A stretch of 6,483 nt of DNA from an uncultured Bacilli bacterium (GCA_947631525.1 CANRLQ010000056.1:1-6483); one strand, 5' to 3'; counted from the stretch's first letter, positions 1-5,903 are shown. Notes: generated from the letters alone by a model not told the origin. Numbers and translations are program-made.

Positions 1-856
1 GATAAAATTCAACAGTTTGAGAATATTTAGCAAAATCTTTTCCATATTTGTTCCATGAAATAAAACTATAAATTGACAATATAATTAATACTAAACAAAT
101 TGTTAAACAAATAATACCATAATTGCTAGTTTCTCCAATAAAATATCCATCTTTTAATGATATATTCAAAGTAATCGCATTGTCTAATTGATAATTGGAT
201 ATATTTGCTTTTAATGTTTGATCATTTATTGAATAATTAATTTCTGAGGTTATTTTTTTGTTCCCTTTAAAAAAATTTATGTTTTCTTTAATAATATCAG
301 TTGGCATATTTATGATTAAAGACATATTATCAATTTTTGTATTATTATAATTATCAAATAAATTGAATATAAATTCATCATAATTTTTGTTACTATCTTT
401 ACCCATATCATACCTATACATTATCTTATAAGTATGTAACCCACTGGAAGTTGTAGTTCTTTCACTACCAATTTTAATACCAATATTATCACTATTTTTA
501 TTTATTACAAATTTTTCACCTTCAGCTCTTAAATTTGTAATTTTTATCTTTTTTGTTTTAATTTTACTATTTGAATTATAATATTTTAACCATAATGGTA
601 TTGATTTATAAATTCCTTTAAAATTATTTCCAGGTATATCTATAGTTATAGTCTCTACAACATCAACTTTGTTATTTTTATCAACATCCATAACAACTTC
701 ATAATTTTTAATGTCAAATTCTGATGATATATAAGATTTATTATTTTTATATTTACTTAATTCTACCTTTGATACAAAAAAAGGAATAGTAACTAGTAGC
801 AGTGACCATACAAATAGTAAAATTATTGTTTTTAATTTATTTTTATTTCTTCTCAT
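1..856 (-). CDS. DUF2207 family membrane protein (partial, C-terminus outside the window)
   Basis: The frame is open from an ATG at 856 to the left edge, giving 285 residues with no stop. Residues 10-28 form an N-terminal hydrophobic segment (signal or anchor). An extracellular beta-rich region follows, then a transmembrane helix at about 246-267 and the juxtamembrane motif YGKDFAKYSQTVEFY (271-285). DUF2207 hallmarks are visible: GIYKSIPLW (81-89, the family's RGIYREIP-like motif), HTYKIMYRYD (141-150), and DEFIFNLFDNY (160-170) in place of the usual D-E-x-x-W-N. DUF2207 proteins normally continue with a cytoplasmic part and more helices, so roughly half may be missing here. The start lies one base after the lemA stop, so the genes are surely co-transcribed and probably translationally coupled. 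Family identity is well supported; the molecular function of DUF2207 is unknown beyond a membrane role and frequent linkage to lemA. Confidence 0.9.
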   Translation of the reverse strand, partial: MRRNKNKLKTIILLFVWSLLLVTIPFFVSKVELSKYKNNKSYISSEFDIKNYEVVMDVDKNNKVDVVETITIDIPGNNFKGIYKSIPLWLKYYNSNSKIKTKKIKITNLRAEGEKFVINKNSDNIGIKIGSERTTTSSGLHTYKIMYRYDMGKDSNKNYDEFIFNLFDNYNNTKIDNMSLIINMPTDIIKENINFFKGNKKITSEINYSINDQTLKANISNYQLDNAITLNISLKDGYFIGETSNYGIICLTICLVLIILSIYSFISWNKYGKDFAKYSQTVEFY

Positions 857-857
857 A

Positions 858-1406
858 CTATAAACTCACTTTAACATTTTGTTTTTCTTCTTCATTAGCC
901 TTAAACATATTTTTTGATTTATAGCAAAATATTTTTGCTATTATATTGCTAGGGAACATTTCAACTTTATTATTAAAATCTCTAACAGTTGCATTATAAT
1001 ATTTTCTAGAATTAGCAATATCGTCTTCAATTTTACTTAATTGTTTACTTAAATTTTTAAAATTTTCATTTGCTTTTAAATCTGGGTAAGATTCAGAAAG
1101 TGCCATTACTTTAATCATGCTATTGGATAATTTTTCGTTTATTTTAATTTTTTCATCATCGGTCATAGTATCATAAACAGAATTTCGCATTTTAATTACT
1201 TCTGTTAAAGTGTTTTTTTCATGCGTAGCATATCCTTTCACTATTTCGACAATGTTTGGAATTAAATCCCATCTTTTCTTTAAATAAACATCCATTGTTG
1301 CAAATGCTTCTTTGACTCTATTATTTAATTTTACAAAATTGTTATATATAACGAATAATGCAATTAGAGTAATAACAACTATTGTTATAATTATGTATAG
1401 CCACAT
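858..1406 (-). CDS. lemA: LemA family protein
   Basis: This is a 182-residue protein of the family's usual length. Residues 2-21 form one N-terminal membrane helix, followed by a long helical domain facing outwards by analogy with LemA structures. Family signature residues are present: N-R-V-K-E-A-F-A-T-M-D-V (29-40), KKRWDLIPNIVEIVKGYATHE (43-63, matching the conserved R-x-D-L-I-P-N-L-V pattern), and YPDLKANENFKNL. I chose the ATG at 1406. A GTG nine bases upstream (1415) is in frame, but it lies inside the Shine-Dalgarno sequence GAGGTGAT (about 1412-1419) and so is unlikely to be the start. The gene has its own extended -10 promoter and is followed directly by the DUF2207 gene, a common lemA pairing. 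The biochemical function of LemA is not established. Confidence 0.93.
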   Translation of the reverse strand: MWLYIIITIVVITLIALFVIYNNFVKLNNRVKEAFATMDVYLKKRWDLIPNIVEIVKGYATHEKNTLTEVIKMRNSVYDTMTDDEKIKINEKLSNSMIKVMALSESYPDLKANENFKNLSKQLSKIEDDIANSRKYYNATVRDFNNKVEMFPSNIIAKIFCYKSKNMFKANEEEKQNVKVSL

Positions 1407-1427
1407 ATAAATCACCTCTCAATTATA

Positions 1428-1436
1428 ATTATATCA
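1428..1436 (-). promoter_or_regulatory. lemA operon promoter (extended -10)
   Basis: Read on the minus strand, the bases from 1436 to 1428 are TGATATAAT, a perfect extended -10 element. No good -35 box lies 17 bases upstream, as is usual for extended -10 promoters. Transcription would start near 1421, only a few bases before the lemA ribosome binding site, giving a very short leader. Confidence 0.7.
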
Positions 1437-1460
1437 TTTTTTGCTAAATTTTCTTTAAAA

Positions 1461-1491
1461 AAAGTTAAATATATGTTATTTATTTAACTTT
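1461..1491. repeat. 10-bp perfect inverted repeat upstream of the lemA promoter
   Basis: AAAGTTAAAT (1461-1470) is the exact reverse complement of ATTTAACTTT (1482-1491), with an 11-base spacer. On the minus strand the stem runs straight into a tract of seven T. It could therefore be a weak intrinsic terminator for minus-strand transcription coming from the right, or an operator next to the lemA promoter. The stem has only two G-C pairs, so terminator strength is doubtful. Confidence 0.4.
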
Positions 1492-1500
1492 ATTACTTTG

Positions 1501-1890
1501 AAAGGAGGTATTGAAAAAGTAAGCAAATAATTAAAAGTGGTTTTAGAATAAAAAATTAAGCATATACGGTAGGACAAAAAGTAAACATTGAATTTATTAA
1601 TAGATTAACAAGTAAATGTTATATAGTAACTATTTATATTAATGATAATGGCAATACTAAAACAGTAGAAAAGGGTATCAATTTAAAAACAATTAAATTT
1701 AAAACTTTGATTAATAAAGTTTTAATTATTATATAGTCTAGATATGGTTTAGTGATTTTTAATATTATGAAATTTTTTTCAAACAGGAGAATTTGATTAA
1801 AAACATTTCAAAAGACTAATTGAGATAATTAAAATAATTTGTACAAATTAAAAAAGTATTCACCGAGATGCTAAAAATATTTTATAAGAT
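1501..1890 (+). pseudogene. Possible decayed gene (kinase-like fragments) in the lemA-MATE gap
   Basis: An excellent Shine-Dalgarno sequence, AAAGGAGGT (1501-1509), is followed by TTG-AAA-AAG-TAA and no usable ORF. From 1560 a 59-codon open stretch reads AYTVGQKVNIEF...IYINDNGNTKTVEKGINL and stops at 1737. Further on, an interrupted frame gives FFQTGEFD, then KHFKRLIEIIKIICTN, then SIHRDAKNIL (1855-1884), which resembles the protein-kinase catalytic loop H-R-D-x-K-x-x-N with two residues missing. CACCGAGATGCT is a GC-richer island in otherwise extremely AT-rich DNA. The fragments lie in kinase order but need several stops and frameshifts to join, and no glycine loop or DFG motif is visible. 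Chance similarity in AT-rich translation is a serious alternative. Confidence 0.25.
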
Positions 1891-1912
1891 TTTCAATGAA
1901 TAATGATAAGAA

Positions 1913-1971
1913 ATAAGTTTATAAAAATTAAATTAATGATTAAATTTTTGATTATTAATAAAAAAACTTAT
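1913..1971. repeat. AT-rich nested inverted repeat
   Basis: ATAAGTTT (1913-1920) is the exact reverse complement of AAACTTAT (1964-1971). Between them a second imperfect palindrome (1923-1949) pairs AAAAATT with a matching AATTTTT-like arm, with one mismatch. All pairs but one are A-T or G-T, so the RNA stem would be weak; DNA cruciform or simple base-composition chance are both possible. The right arm overlaps the -35 region of the MATE promoter. Confidence 0.35.
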
Positions 1972-1996
1972 AAAAAATTAAAAAAAGTGGTATAAT
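1968..1996 (+). promoter_or_regulatory. Promoter of the MATE transporter leader (extended -10)
   Basis: TGGTATAAT (1988-1996) is a perfect extended -10 element. A weak TTATAA (1968-1973) stands 17 bases upstream as a -35. Transcription should begin near 2003, about 114 bases before the MATE start codon, so the transcript carries a leader containing the terminator at 2047-2090. Confidence 0.7.
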
Positions 1997-2002
1997 TAAG
2001 TT

Positions 2003-2116
2003 CGTTGAGAAAAAAATACTGAGTCAATTATAGTCAATGAGTAGCTAAGTGCGTAAGTCCAATTGTATAAGGACTTACGTATTTTTATGTTCTAAGATAA
2101 TTGAGGAGGTATAAAT
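2003..2116 (+). promoter_or_regulatory. Attenuator-like 5' leader of the MATE gene
   Basis: The leader between the predicted start site and the MATE gene contains an intrinsic terminator, so full-length mRNA needs readthrough or antitermination. Three AGTC-(C)-AAT repeats (2022-2028, 2032-2038, 2056-2063) are visible. The third lies in the 5' arm of the terminator; the first, with flanking bases TGAGTC (2020-2025), can pair with GACTTA (2072-2077) in the 3' arm and so could act as an antiterminator. A three-codon ORF, ATG AGT AGC TAA (2037-2048), ends at the terminator base but lacks a clear ribosome binding site. I do not recognise a known riboswitch class. The simpler alternative is that the terminator ends a short RNA. 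Confidence 0.5.
2047..2090 (+). terminator. Intrinsic terminator in the MATE leader
   Basis: CGTAAGTCC (2052-2060) pairs perfectly with GGACTTACG (2071-2079) around a 10-base loop. The stem extends outward by A-U, G-U and U-A pairs to about 2047/2084. It runs into TATTTTTAT (2080-2088). This is by far the strongest GC-containing hairpin in the window and has the normal shape of a rho-independent terminator. Confidence 0.8.
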
Positions 2117-3511
2117 ATGAAAGAATTAAACTTAGAAACAGAAAAAATTACTATATTAATTAAAAAATTTGCTATACCATGTGTTATTAGTATGATTGTT
2201 GCAGCTTTATATAATATTGTTGATCAAATATTTATAGGTTGGAGTGATGCTGGAGCATTTGGTAATGCGGCAACAAATATTGTTTATCCATTTACAGTTA
2301 TTTCACTTGCATTTGCTTTATTAATAGGTGATGGAATTGCAGCTTTGTTTAATTTGTCTTTAGGAGCTAAAAATAAAGAAATAGCAAATAAATCAATAGG
2401 GAATGGTTTAATCTTACTTATTATGATATCGGTTGTATTAACAATTATAGGTTTAGTTTTTAACAAACAAATACTAGGTTTATTTGGTGGGAATCCCAAA
2501 GAAATTGAATGTTATAATTATGCAACTGATTATTTAAGAATAATATGCTATGGTCTACCATTTTATATTATTGGTCAAGGATTAAATGCATCAATAAGAA
2601 GTGATGGAAGTCCTAAATATGCAATGTTTGCAACAATTATAGGTGCAATATCAAATATAATTTTAGATCCAATATTTATATTTGTATTAAAAATGGGTGT
2701 AAAAGGAGCTGCAATTGCTACTATAATAGGACAGATACTAACATTCTTAATAAGTATTTATTATTTAAAACAATCTAAGAATTTTAAAATAACAAAAGAA
2801 TCGATGAAACTAAGCAATAGTGTTTGTAAAAAATCAATATCTTTAGGTCTTGCTTCATTGATAACCCAACTTGCAATAGTAATTATTATAGCGGTTGCTA
2901 ATAATTTAGTAAGTAAATATGGATATATGACCATGTCATCAACAGGAGAAACCTACGGAGTTGTAATTCCACTTGCTGTTATCGGAATATGTATGAAAGT
3001 ATTTGGAATTGTTATATCTATTATTATAGGAGTATCACTTGGAGGTATGCCAATAATTGGTTATAATATGGGTGCAGGTAATATTACAAGAGTAAAAGAA
3101 ACAATTAAATATATTTTAATAATAAACTTTGTTATAGGATTATTTGCACTATTATTATTTGAAATATGTCCGTCATTTATTATTAATATATTTGGCAATG
3201 GTAACTCTAAAGAATATATGGAATTTGCAAATTATTGTTTAAGAATATTTTTAGGTGGAATAGTATTTACATGCCTAATTAAATCAATATCTATCTTATT
3301 ACAATCAATAGGTTCAAGTTTAAAATCTACAGTACTTGCACTTGCTAGAGATGTTATTTTCTTTGTTCCAGCAATTGTATTACTTGCATTAGGCAGTCAT
3401 AATATAGTAATAATGTTATTTAGTGCATTAATTGCTGATACATTAGCATTTGTAACTGGGATTATTTTGTTAAGAAGTGAATATAAAAGAATTGAAAAAT
3501 TAGAAAATTAG
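2117..3511 (+). CDS. MATE family multidrug efflux transporter
   Basis: The 464-residue protein has the usual MATE length and about 12 membrane helices in two homologous halves. These transporters sit in the cytoplasmic membrane and export cationic drugs, dyes or metabolites using a proton or sodium gradient. The N-terminal half begins FAIPCVISMIVAALYNIVDQIFIGW (18-42), a classic MATE helix-1 pattern, followed by NAATNIVYPF and LGAKNKE. The start of the second half is recognisable, as is GYNMGAGNITRVKETI, which matches the conserved G-Y-N-x-G-A-x motif of the MepA/NorM-like branch. The ribosome binding site GAGGAGGT (2103-2110) is 6 bases from the ATG. The gene appears to stand alone behind its own promoter and terminator-bearing leader. 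The substrate cannot be read from sequence. Confidence 0.93.
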   Translation: MKELNLETEKITILIKKFAIPCVISMIVAALYNIVDQIFIGWSDAGAFGNAATNIVYPFTVISLAFALLIGDGIAALFNLSLGAKNKEIANKSIGNGLILLIMISVVLTIIGLVFNKQILGLFGGNPKEIECYNYATDYLRIICYGLPFYIIGQGLNASIRSDGSPKYAMFATIIGAISNIILDPIFIFVLKMGVKGAAIATIIGQILTFLISIYYLKQSKNFKITKESMKLSNSVCKKSISLGLASLITQLAIVIIIAVANNLVSKYGYMTMSSTGETYGVVIPLAVIGICMKVFGIVISIIIGVSLGGMPIIGYNMGAGNITRVKETIKYILIINFVIGLFALLLFEICPSFIINIFGNGNSKEYMEFANYCLRIFLGGIVFTCLIKSISILLQSIGSSLKSTVLALARDVIFFVPAIVLLALGSHNIVIMLFSALIADTLAFVTGIILLRSEYKRIEKLEN

Positions 3512-3749
3512 ATTTTTAAATTGTCAAAACTTCATTAAATTTAATATTAAATGATTTATAGTATATAAGTCATTTATATAAAATGATATATTATTTAGTG
3601 TTTAAAGAACAAGGATAATGTGATATACTTGTTATAGAGATAAACTTTTTAGTTAAAATTTTGTTTAAATTATATTTTAATAGATTTATAGTTTTATTTT
3701 TATATTTGAAGTTTGCAATACTACAATAAAAAATTATAAATTAAATTAA

Positions 3750-3780
3750 TTTACAATATATAAAAAAAACATGATATAAT
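3750..3780 (+). promoter_or_regulatory. Promoter of the PH/DUF4234/DUF2752 operon (extended -10)
   Basis: TGATATAAT (3772-3780) is a perfect extended -10. TTTACA (3750-3755) is a five-of-six match to the -35 consensus but with a long 19-base spacer. Predicted transcription start is near 3787, about 40 bases before the PH-domain gene. Confidence 0.65.
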
Positions 3781-3799
3781 AGTTATAAATAAATTTAAT

Positions 3800-3813
3800 G
3801 TGATATTTATCAC
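3800..3813. promoter_or_regulatory. Perfect palindrome GTGATA-TT-TATCAC, possible operator
   Basis: The 6+6 dyad lies about 13 bases after the predicted transcription start and 15 bases before the start codon, where a bound repressor could block transcription. It could equally form a small RNA hairpin just upstream of the Shine-Dalgarno sequence AGGAG (3819-3823). No regulator gene is nearby to assign to it. Confidence 0.35.
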
Positions 3814-3828
3814 TAGTTAGGAGTTACT

Positions 3829-4272
3829 ATGAATGAAGTATATGTAAAAGCAAGAGAATTCAAAAAAAAATATCCTATGACAATATCATGGAGATTAAAG
3901 GCACATTCTAAAATTATTGTTACGCATTTAAATCCAGGTGAAGAAATAAAATATGTATTTGCTTGTCAAAAAAACGATAATCCACTTGATATTATTACAA
4001 CTTATGTAATAGCACTAACTAATAAAAGAATATTGCTTGGACAAAAAAGACTATTATTTGGGTATTTTTTTACAGCTATAACACCAGATTTATTTAATGA
4101 TCTAAAAGTTGAGATGGGATTAATTTGGGGTAAAATTAGAATTGATACAGTTAAAGAAGAAGTAGTTCTTTCAAATATTCAAAAAGAAGCATTAGATGAT
4201 ATAGAAACAATGATAACTGAATATATGATGGAAGAAAAACAAAAATATCCACAAAGAATTAATCAAAACTAA
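3829..4272 (+). CDS. PH domain-containing protein (YokE-like, bacterial PH)
   Basis: This is a 147-residue soluble protein with no membrane segment. The pattern LNPGEEIKYVFACQK (34-48), then YVIALTNKRILLGQKRLLFG (59-78), then GLIWGKIRIDT (97-107) follows the bacterial PH (YokE-like) fold. In that family the L-T-N-x-R strand and a final helix (here 114-135) are the most conserved parts. The protein starts with a basic region (K7-K29) that could contact membrane lipid or a partner. The ribosome binding site AGGAG (3819-3823) is 5 bases from the ATG. It is the first gene of an apparent operon with two small membrane proteins, 54 bases upstream of the DUF4234 gene. The family is assigned from motifs; ligand and function are unknown. 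Confidence 0.72.
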   Translation: MNEVYVKAREFKKKYPMTISWRLKAHSKIIVTHLNPGEEIKYVFACQKNDNPLDIITTYVIALTNKRILLGQKRLLFGYFFTAITPDLFNDLKVEMGLIWGKIRIDTVKEEVVLSNIQKEALDDIETMITEYMMEEKQKYPQRINQN

Positions 4273-4326
4273 ATTATTGATTAATAATAATATTTATGAT
4301 ATCATTTATATTAATAGGAGGTATGT

Positions 4327-4677
4327 ATGATTAAAGAAAAGAACATAGTTACAGCAGTAATATTGTCAATAGTAACATGTGGAATTTATGCTCTTGTATG
4401 GTTTATAAATTTAACAGACGACATTTCATATGCTAGTGATGATAACAGTGTATCTGGAGGAATGGCACTTTTACTAACAATAATAACATGTGGAATTTAC
4501 GGAATTTATTGGTCATATAAAATGGGTAAATTGATTGCTAGCGCTCAAGAAAAAAGAGGTATGCGTGTTCAAGATAATTCTGTATTATATTTAGTGTTGG
4601 ATATAGTAGGATTAGGAATTGTCAATTACTGTTTAATGCAATCTGATTTAAATGAAATTGCAAAAAATTCAAAATAA
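4327..4677 (+). CDS. DUF4234 family membrane protein
   Basis: This is a 116-residue integral membrane protein. It contains three copies of one 20-residue unit: residues 14-33 (SIVTCGIYALVW...), 51-70 (TIITCGIYGIYW...) and 92-111 (DIVGLGIVNYCL...). Their shared pattern is I-V/I-x-x-G-I-x-x-x-x, then a polar end with isoleucine at position 20. This glycine-rich hydrophobic hairpin followed by a polar amphipathic stretch is typical of DUF4234. The first two copies also share 16 identical bases at DNA level. The start ATG at 4327 follows GGAGG (4317-4321) by 5 bases; an ATG at 4323 touches the Shine-Dalgarno and is out of frame. The 3' end overlaps the DUF2752 gene by 26 bases. Function is unknown; DUF4234 and DUF2752 are often neighbours in Bacillota. 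Confidence 0.85.
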   Translation: MIKEKNIVTAVILSIVTCGIYALVWFINLTDDISYASDDNSVSGGMALLLTIITCGIYGIYWSYKMGKLIASAQEKRGMRVQDNSVLYLVLDIVGLGIVNYCLMQSDLNEIAKNSK

Positions 4678-5047
4678 AACAAACATACAAACTATACTAT
4701 CATGTATAGTTTTACTATTATGTACATATTTTTTTAAATTCCCATGCATGATTTATGAAACAACAGGATTGTATTGTCCTGGTTGTGGGATAACAAGATC
4801 AATTATTGCATTAATACATTTAGATTTATATCAATCATTTAGATATAATCCATTGATATTTATCTTATATCCTGTTTTAATACCTTATATCATATACGAA
4901 GGATATATTTGTCTATTTAATAAAGATGATAAAATAACTAAAAAAATACCTAATAAAGCAATATATTTGTTATTGATTATTATAATAGTATATGGTATTT
5001 TAAGAAATATAGATTATTTTGATTATTTAAAACCAACTAAAATTTAA
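4652..5047 (+). CDS. DUF2752 family membrane protein
   Basis: This 131-residue protein has about three membrane segments (roughly 12-30, 67-85 and 104-117). The DUF2752 signature is complete: YCPGCGITRS (41-50) with the Cys-Pro-Gly-Cys-Gly pair, then IALIHLDLYQSFRYNP (52-67), matching the family's ALL-x-G-D-x-x-x-A-x-x-x-NP. The two cysteines suggest metal or redox chemistry, but the family has no established function. ATG 4652 is the first start in this frame, since the preceding codon is a stop. No other ATG, GTG or TTG start suits the N-terminus apart from a TTG two codons later. It lacks a clear Shine-Dalgarno sequence and overlaps the DUF4234 gene by 26 bases, so translation is probably coupled. 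Confidence 0.88.
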   Translation: MKLQKIQNKTNIQTILSCIVLLLCTYFFKFPCMIYETTGLYCPGCGITRSIIALIHLDLYQSFRYNPLIFILYPVLIPYIIYEGYICLFNKDDKITKKIPNKAIYLLLIIIIVYGILRNIDYFDYLKPTKI

Positions 5048-5065
5048 TTTTTATATATAAACTAT

Positions 5066-5093
5066 TTGCTTTTTTTTAATTTCATGTTATAAT
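5066..5093 (+). promoter_or_regulatory. Promoter of the DUF1292-like gene (extended -10)
   Basis: TGTTATAAT (5085-5093) is a perfect extended -10, with TTGCTT (5066-5071) 16 bases before the -10 hexamer as a partial -35. The predicted start is near 5100, about 20 bases before the start codon. No GC-containing terminator stands between this promoter and the preceding operon, so readthrough is possible. Confidence 0.65.
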
Positions 5094-5120
5094 CTATTTA
5101 GAGTAAAGAGGGTAGATATT

Positions 5121-5903
5121 ATGAAAGATATGACAGTTTATTACAATGGTGAAAAATTACCAGCACAAAAGATTCGTTACTTTGAATATAATAATTCGCA
5201 ATATTTAATATATGATTTAAAAGAAGATAATGATGATAATTATGTAAAATTATATATTGTTAAATTAGATGGTAATATTGAACAAGTAATTGATGATGAT
5301 GAATGGAATATTTTAAAGGATATGATTCAAGATATTGTTAAAGAAATTAAAAGTAATAATATTAAATCATTTAAAGATTTAACTGGTTCAAAGATAGATG
5401 AAATTGATAGTAATTACGCAAGACCATTTAAATTGAAAAAAGATTTAGTTGATATAATGACTTATATAAAAGGGGAGAAAAAAGAAATGGCTAATTCAAA
5501 AAAAGGAAATGATACAAAAAAAACAAGTAAATCAAAAGAAAAAGCAAAGGATTTAGAAGAATTAAATGAAGAAAAAGAATCAGAAGAAATCGATGATTCA
5601 AAAGAAGAAATTTTACAGAGACTAGAAGAATATCTAAAAAATCCAGTAGATGAATATAGTGATGTTCAGCCTACAACTACTGTAAAGCCTACTTATGAAA
5701 TTATAAAAACAATGGAAGATTTAAGTGGGATAATAGAGCAATTAAAAGGATTACAAAAACAATTAGATGAAACAAATGATTTCTGTGAAGAACTAAAAAA
5801 AGAAAATCAAAATTTACAAAGAGAAAATCAAAATTTAGAAAATGAAATAAGTGAATATAAAAATAAAATAGATTATATTAAAGGAGTTATAAGAGATTTA
5901 TAA
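5121..5903 (+). CDS. DUF1292-like protein with charged linker and C-terminal coiled coil
   Basis: This 260-residue soluble protein has no signal peptide or membrane segment. Residues 15-77 follow a DUF1292-like pattern: YFEYNNSQYLIYDL, an acidic turn, YVKLYIVKLDG, and DDDEWNILKDMIQDIVKEI, corresponding to the family's final D-D-E-E-[FW] helix. Residues 78-118 are predicted helical. A Lys-rich segment (120-143) switches to a Glu/Asp-rich one (144-172), a Thr/Pro linker follows (184-190), and 195-260 is a coiled coil with N-L-Q-R-E-N-Q-N-L-E-N-E heptads. The start ATG follows AAAGAGGGT (5105-5113) at good spacing. Met123, at base 5487, has its own AGGGGAG nine bases upstream, so a C-terminal product may also be made. 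The next gene begins 59 bases later. The DUF1292 call is from pattern alone, and the function of the whole protein is unknown. Confidence 0.6.
   Translation: MKDMTVYYNGEKLPAQKIRYFEYNNSQYLIYDLKEDNDDNYVKLYIVKLDGNIEQVIDDDEWNILKDMIQDIVKEIKSNNIKSFKDLTGSKIDEIDSNYARPFKLKKDLVDIMTYIKGEKKEMANSKKGNDTKKTSKSKEKAKDLEELNEEKESEEIDDSKEEILQRLEEYLKNPVDEYSDVQPTTTVKPTYEIIKTMEDLSGIIEQLKGLQKQLDETNDFCEELKKENQNLQRENQNLENEISEYKNKIDYIKGVIRDL
5471..5489 (+). promoter_or_regulatory. Internal ribosome binding site and in-frame ATG within the DUF1292-like gene
   Basis: AGGGGAG (5471-5477) precedes an in-frame ATG at 5487-5489 (Met123) by 9 bases. Initiation here would give a 138-residue protein of linker plus coiled coil without the DUF1292-like domain. 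The match is better than expected by chance in such AT-rich DNA, but the bases also encode ordinary residues (GlyGluLys), so it could be coincidental. Confidence 0.35.

Larger units (their letters stand above)
3512..3828. other. 317-base intergenic region
   Basis: No ORF or RNA gene is evident, and no convincing terminator follows the MATE gene. Only weak AT-rich hairpins occur, such as TCATTT/AAATGA (3570-3586) and AACAAG/CTTGTT (3608-3633), neither followed by a proper T tract. A possible extended -10, TGATATACT (3621-3629), lies in the middle, and the main promoter of the downstream operon is at the end (3772-3780). An 11-base direct repeat, TAATGTGATAT, occurs at 3616-3626 and 3796-3806. 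Confidence 0.6.

Noticed and set aside
1407..1415. GTG start for LemA three codons upstream of the ATG
   Set aside because: The GTG is part of the Shine-Dalgarno sequence itself; the ATG at 1406 has proper spacing and gives the normal LemA N-terminus.
1560..1736. 59-codon ORF as a real small gene
   Set aside because: It has no ATG/GTG start with a ribosome binding site; the strong Shine-Dalgarno at 1501 is about 50 bases away and in front of early stops. It is treated as part of a possible relic.
2003..2090. PreQ1, guanidine-type or T-box leader
   Set aside because: The leader is too short for a T-box and lacks the conserved bases of preQ1-I or guanidine riboswitches that I can recall, so no class was assigned.
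2284..2499. 71-codon minus-strand ORF
   Set aside because: It lies wholly inside the MATE transporter gene on the opposite strand, has no ribosome binding site and reads as an antisense shadow.
3541..3633. Terminator after the MATE gene
   Set aside because: Hairpins there are six pairs long, almost all A-T, and not followed by a T tract; nothing separates them from background.
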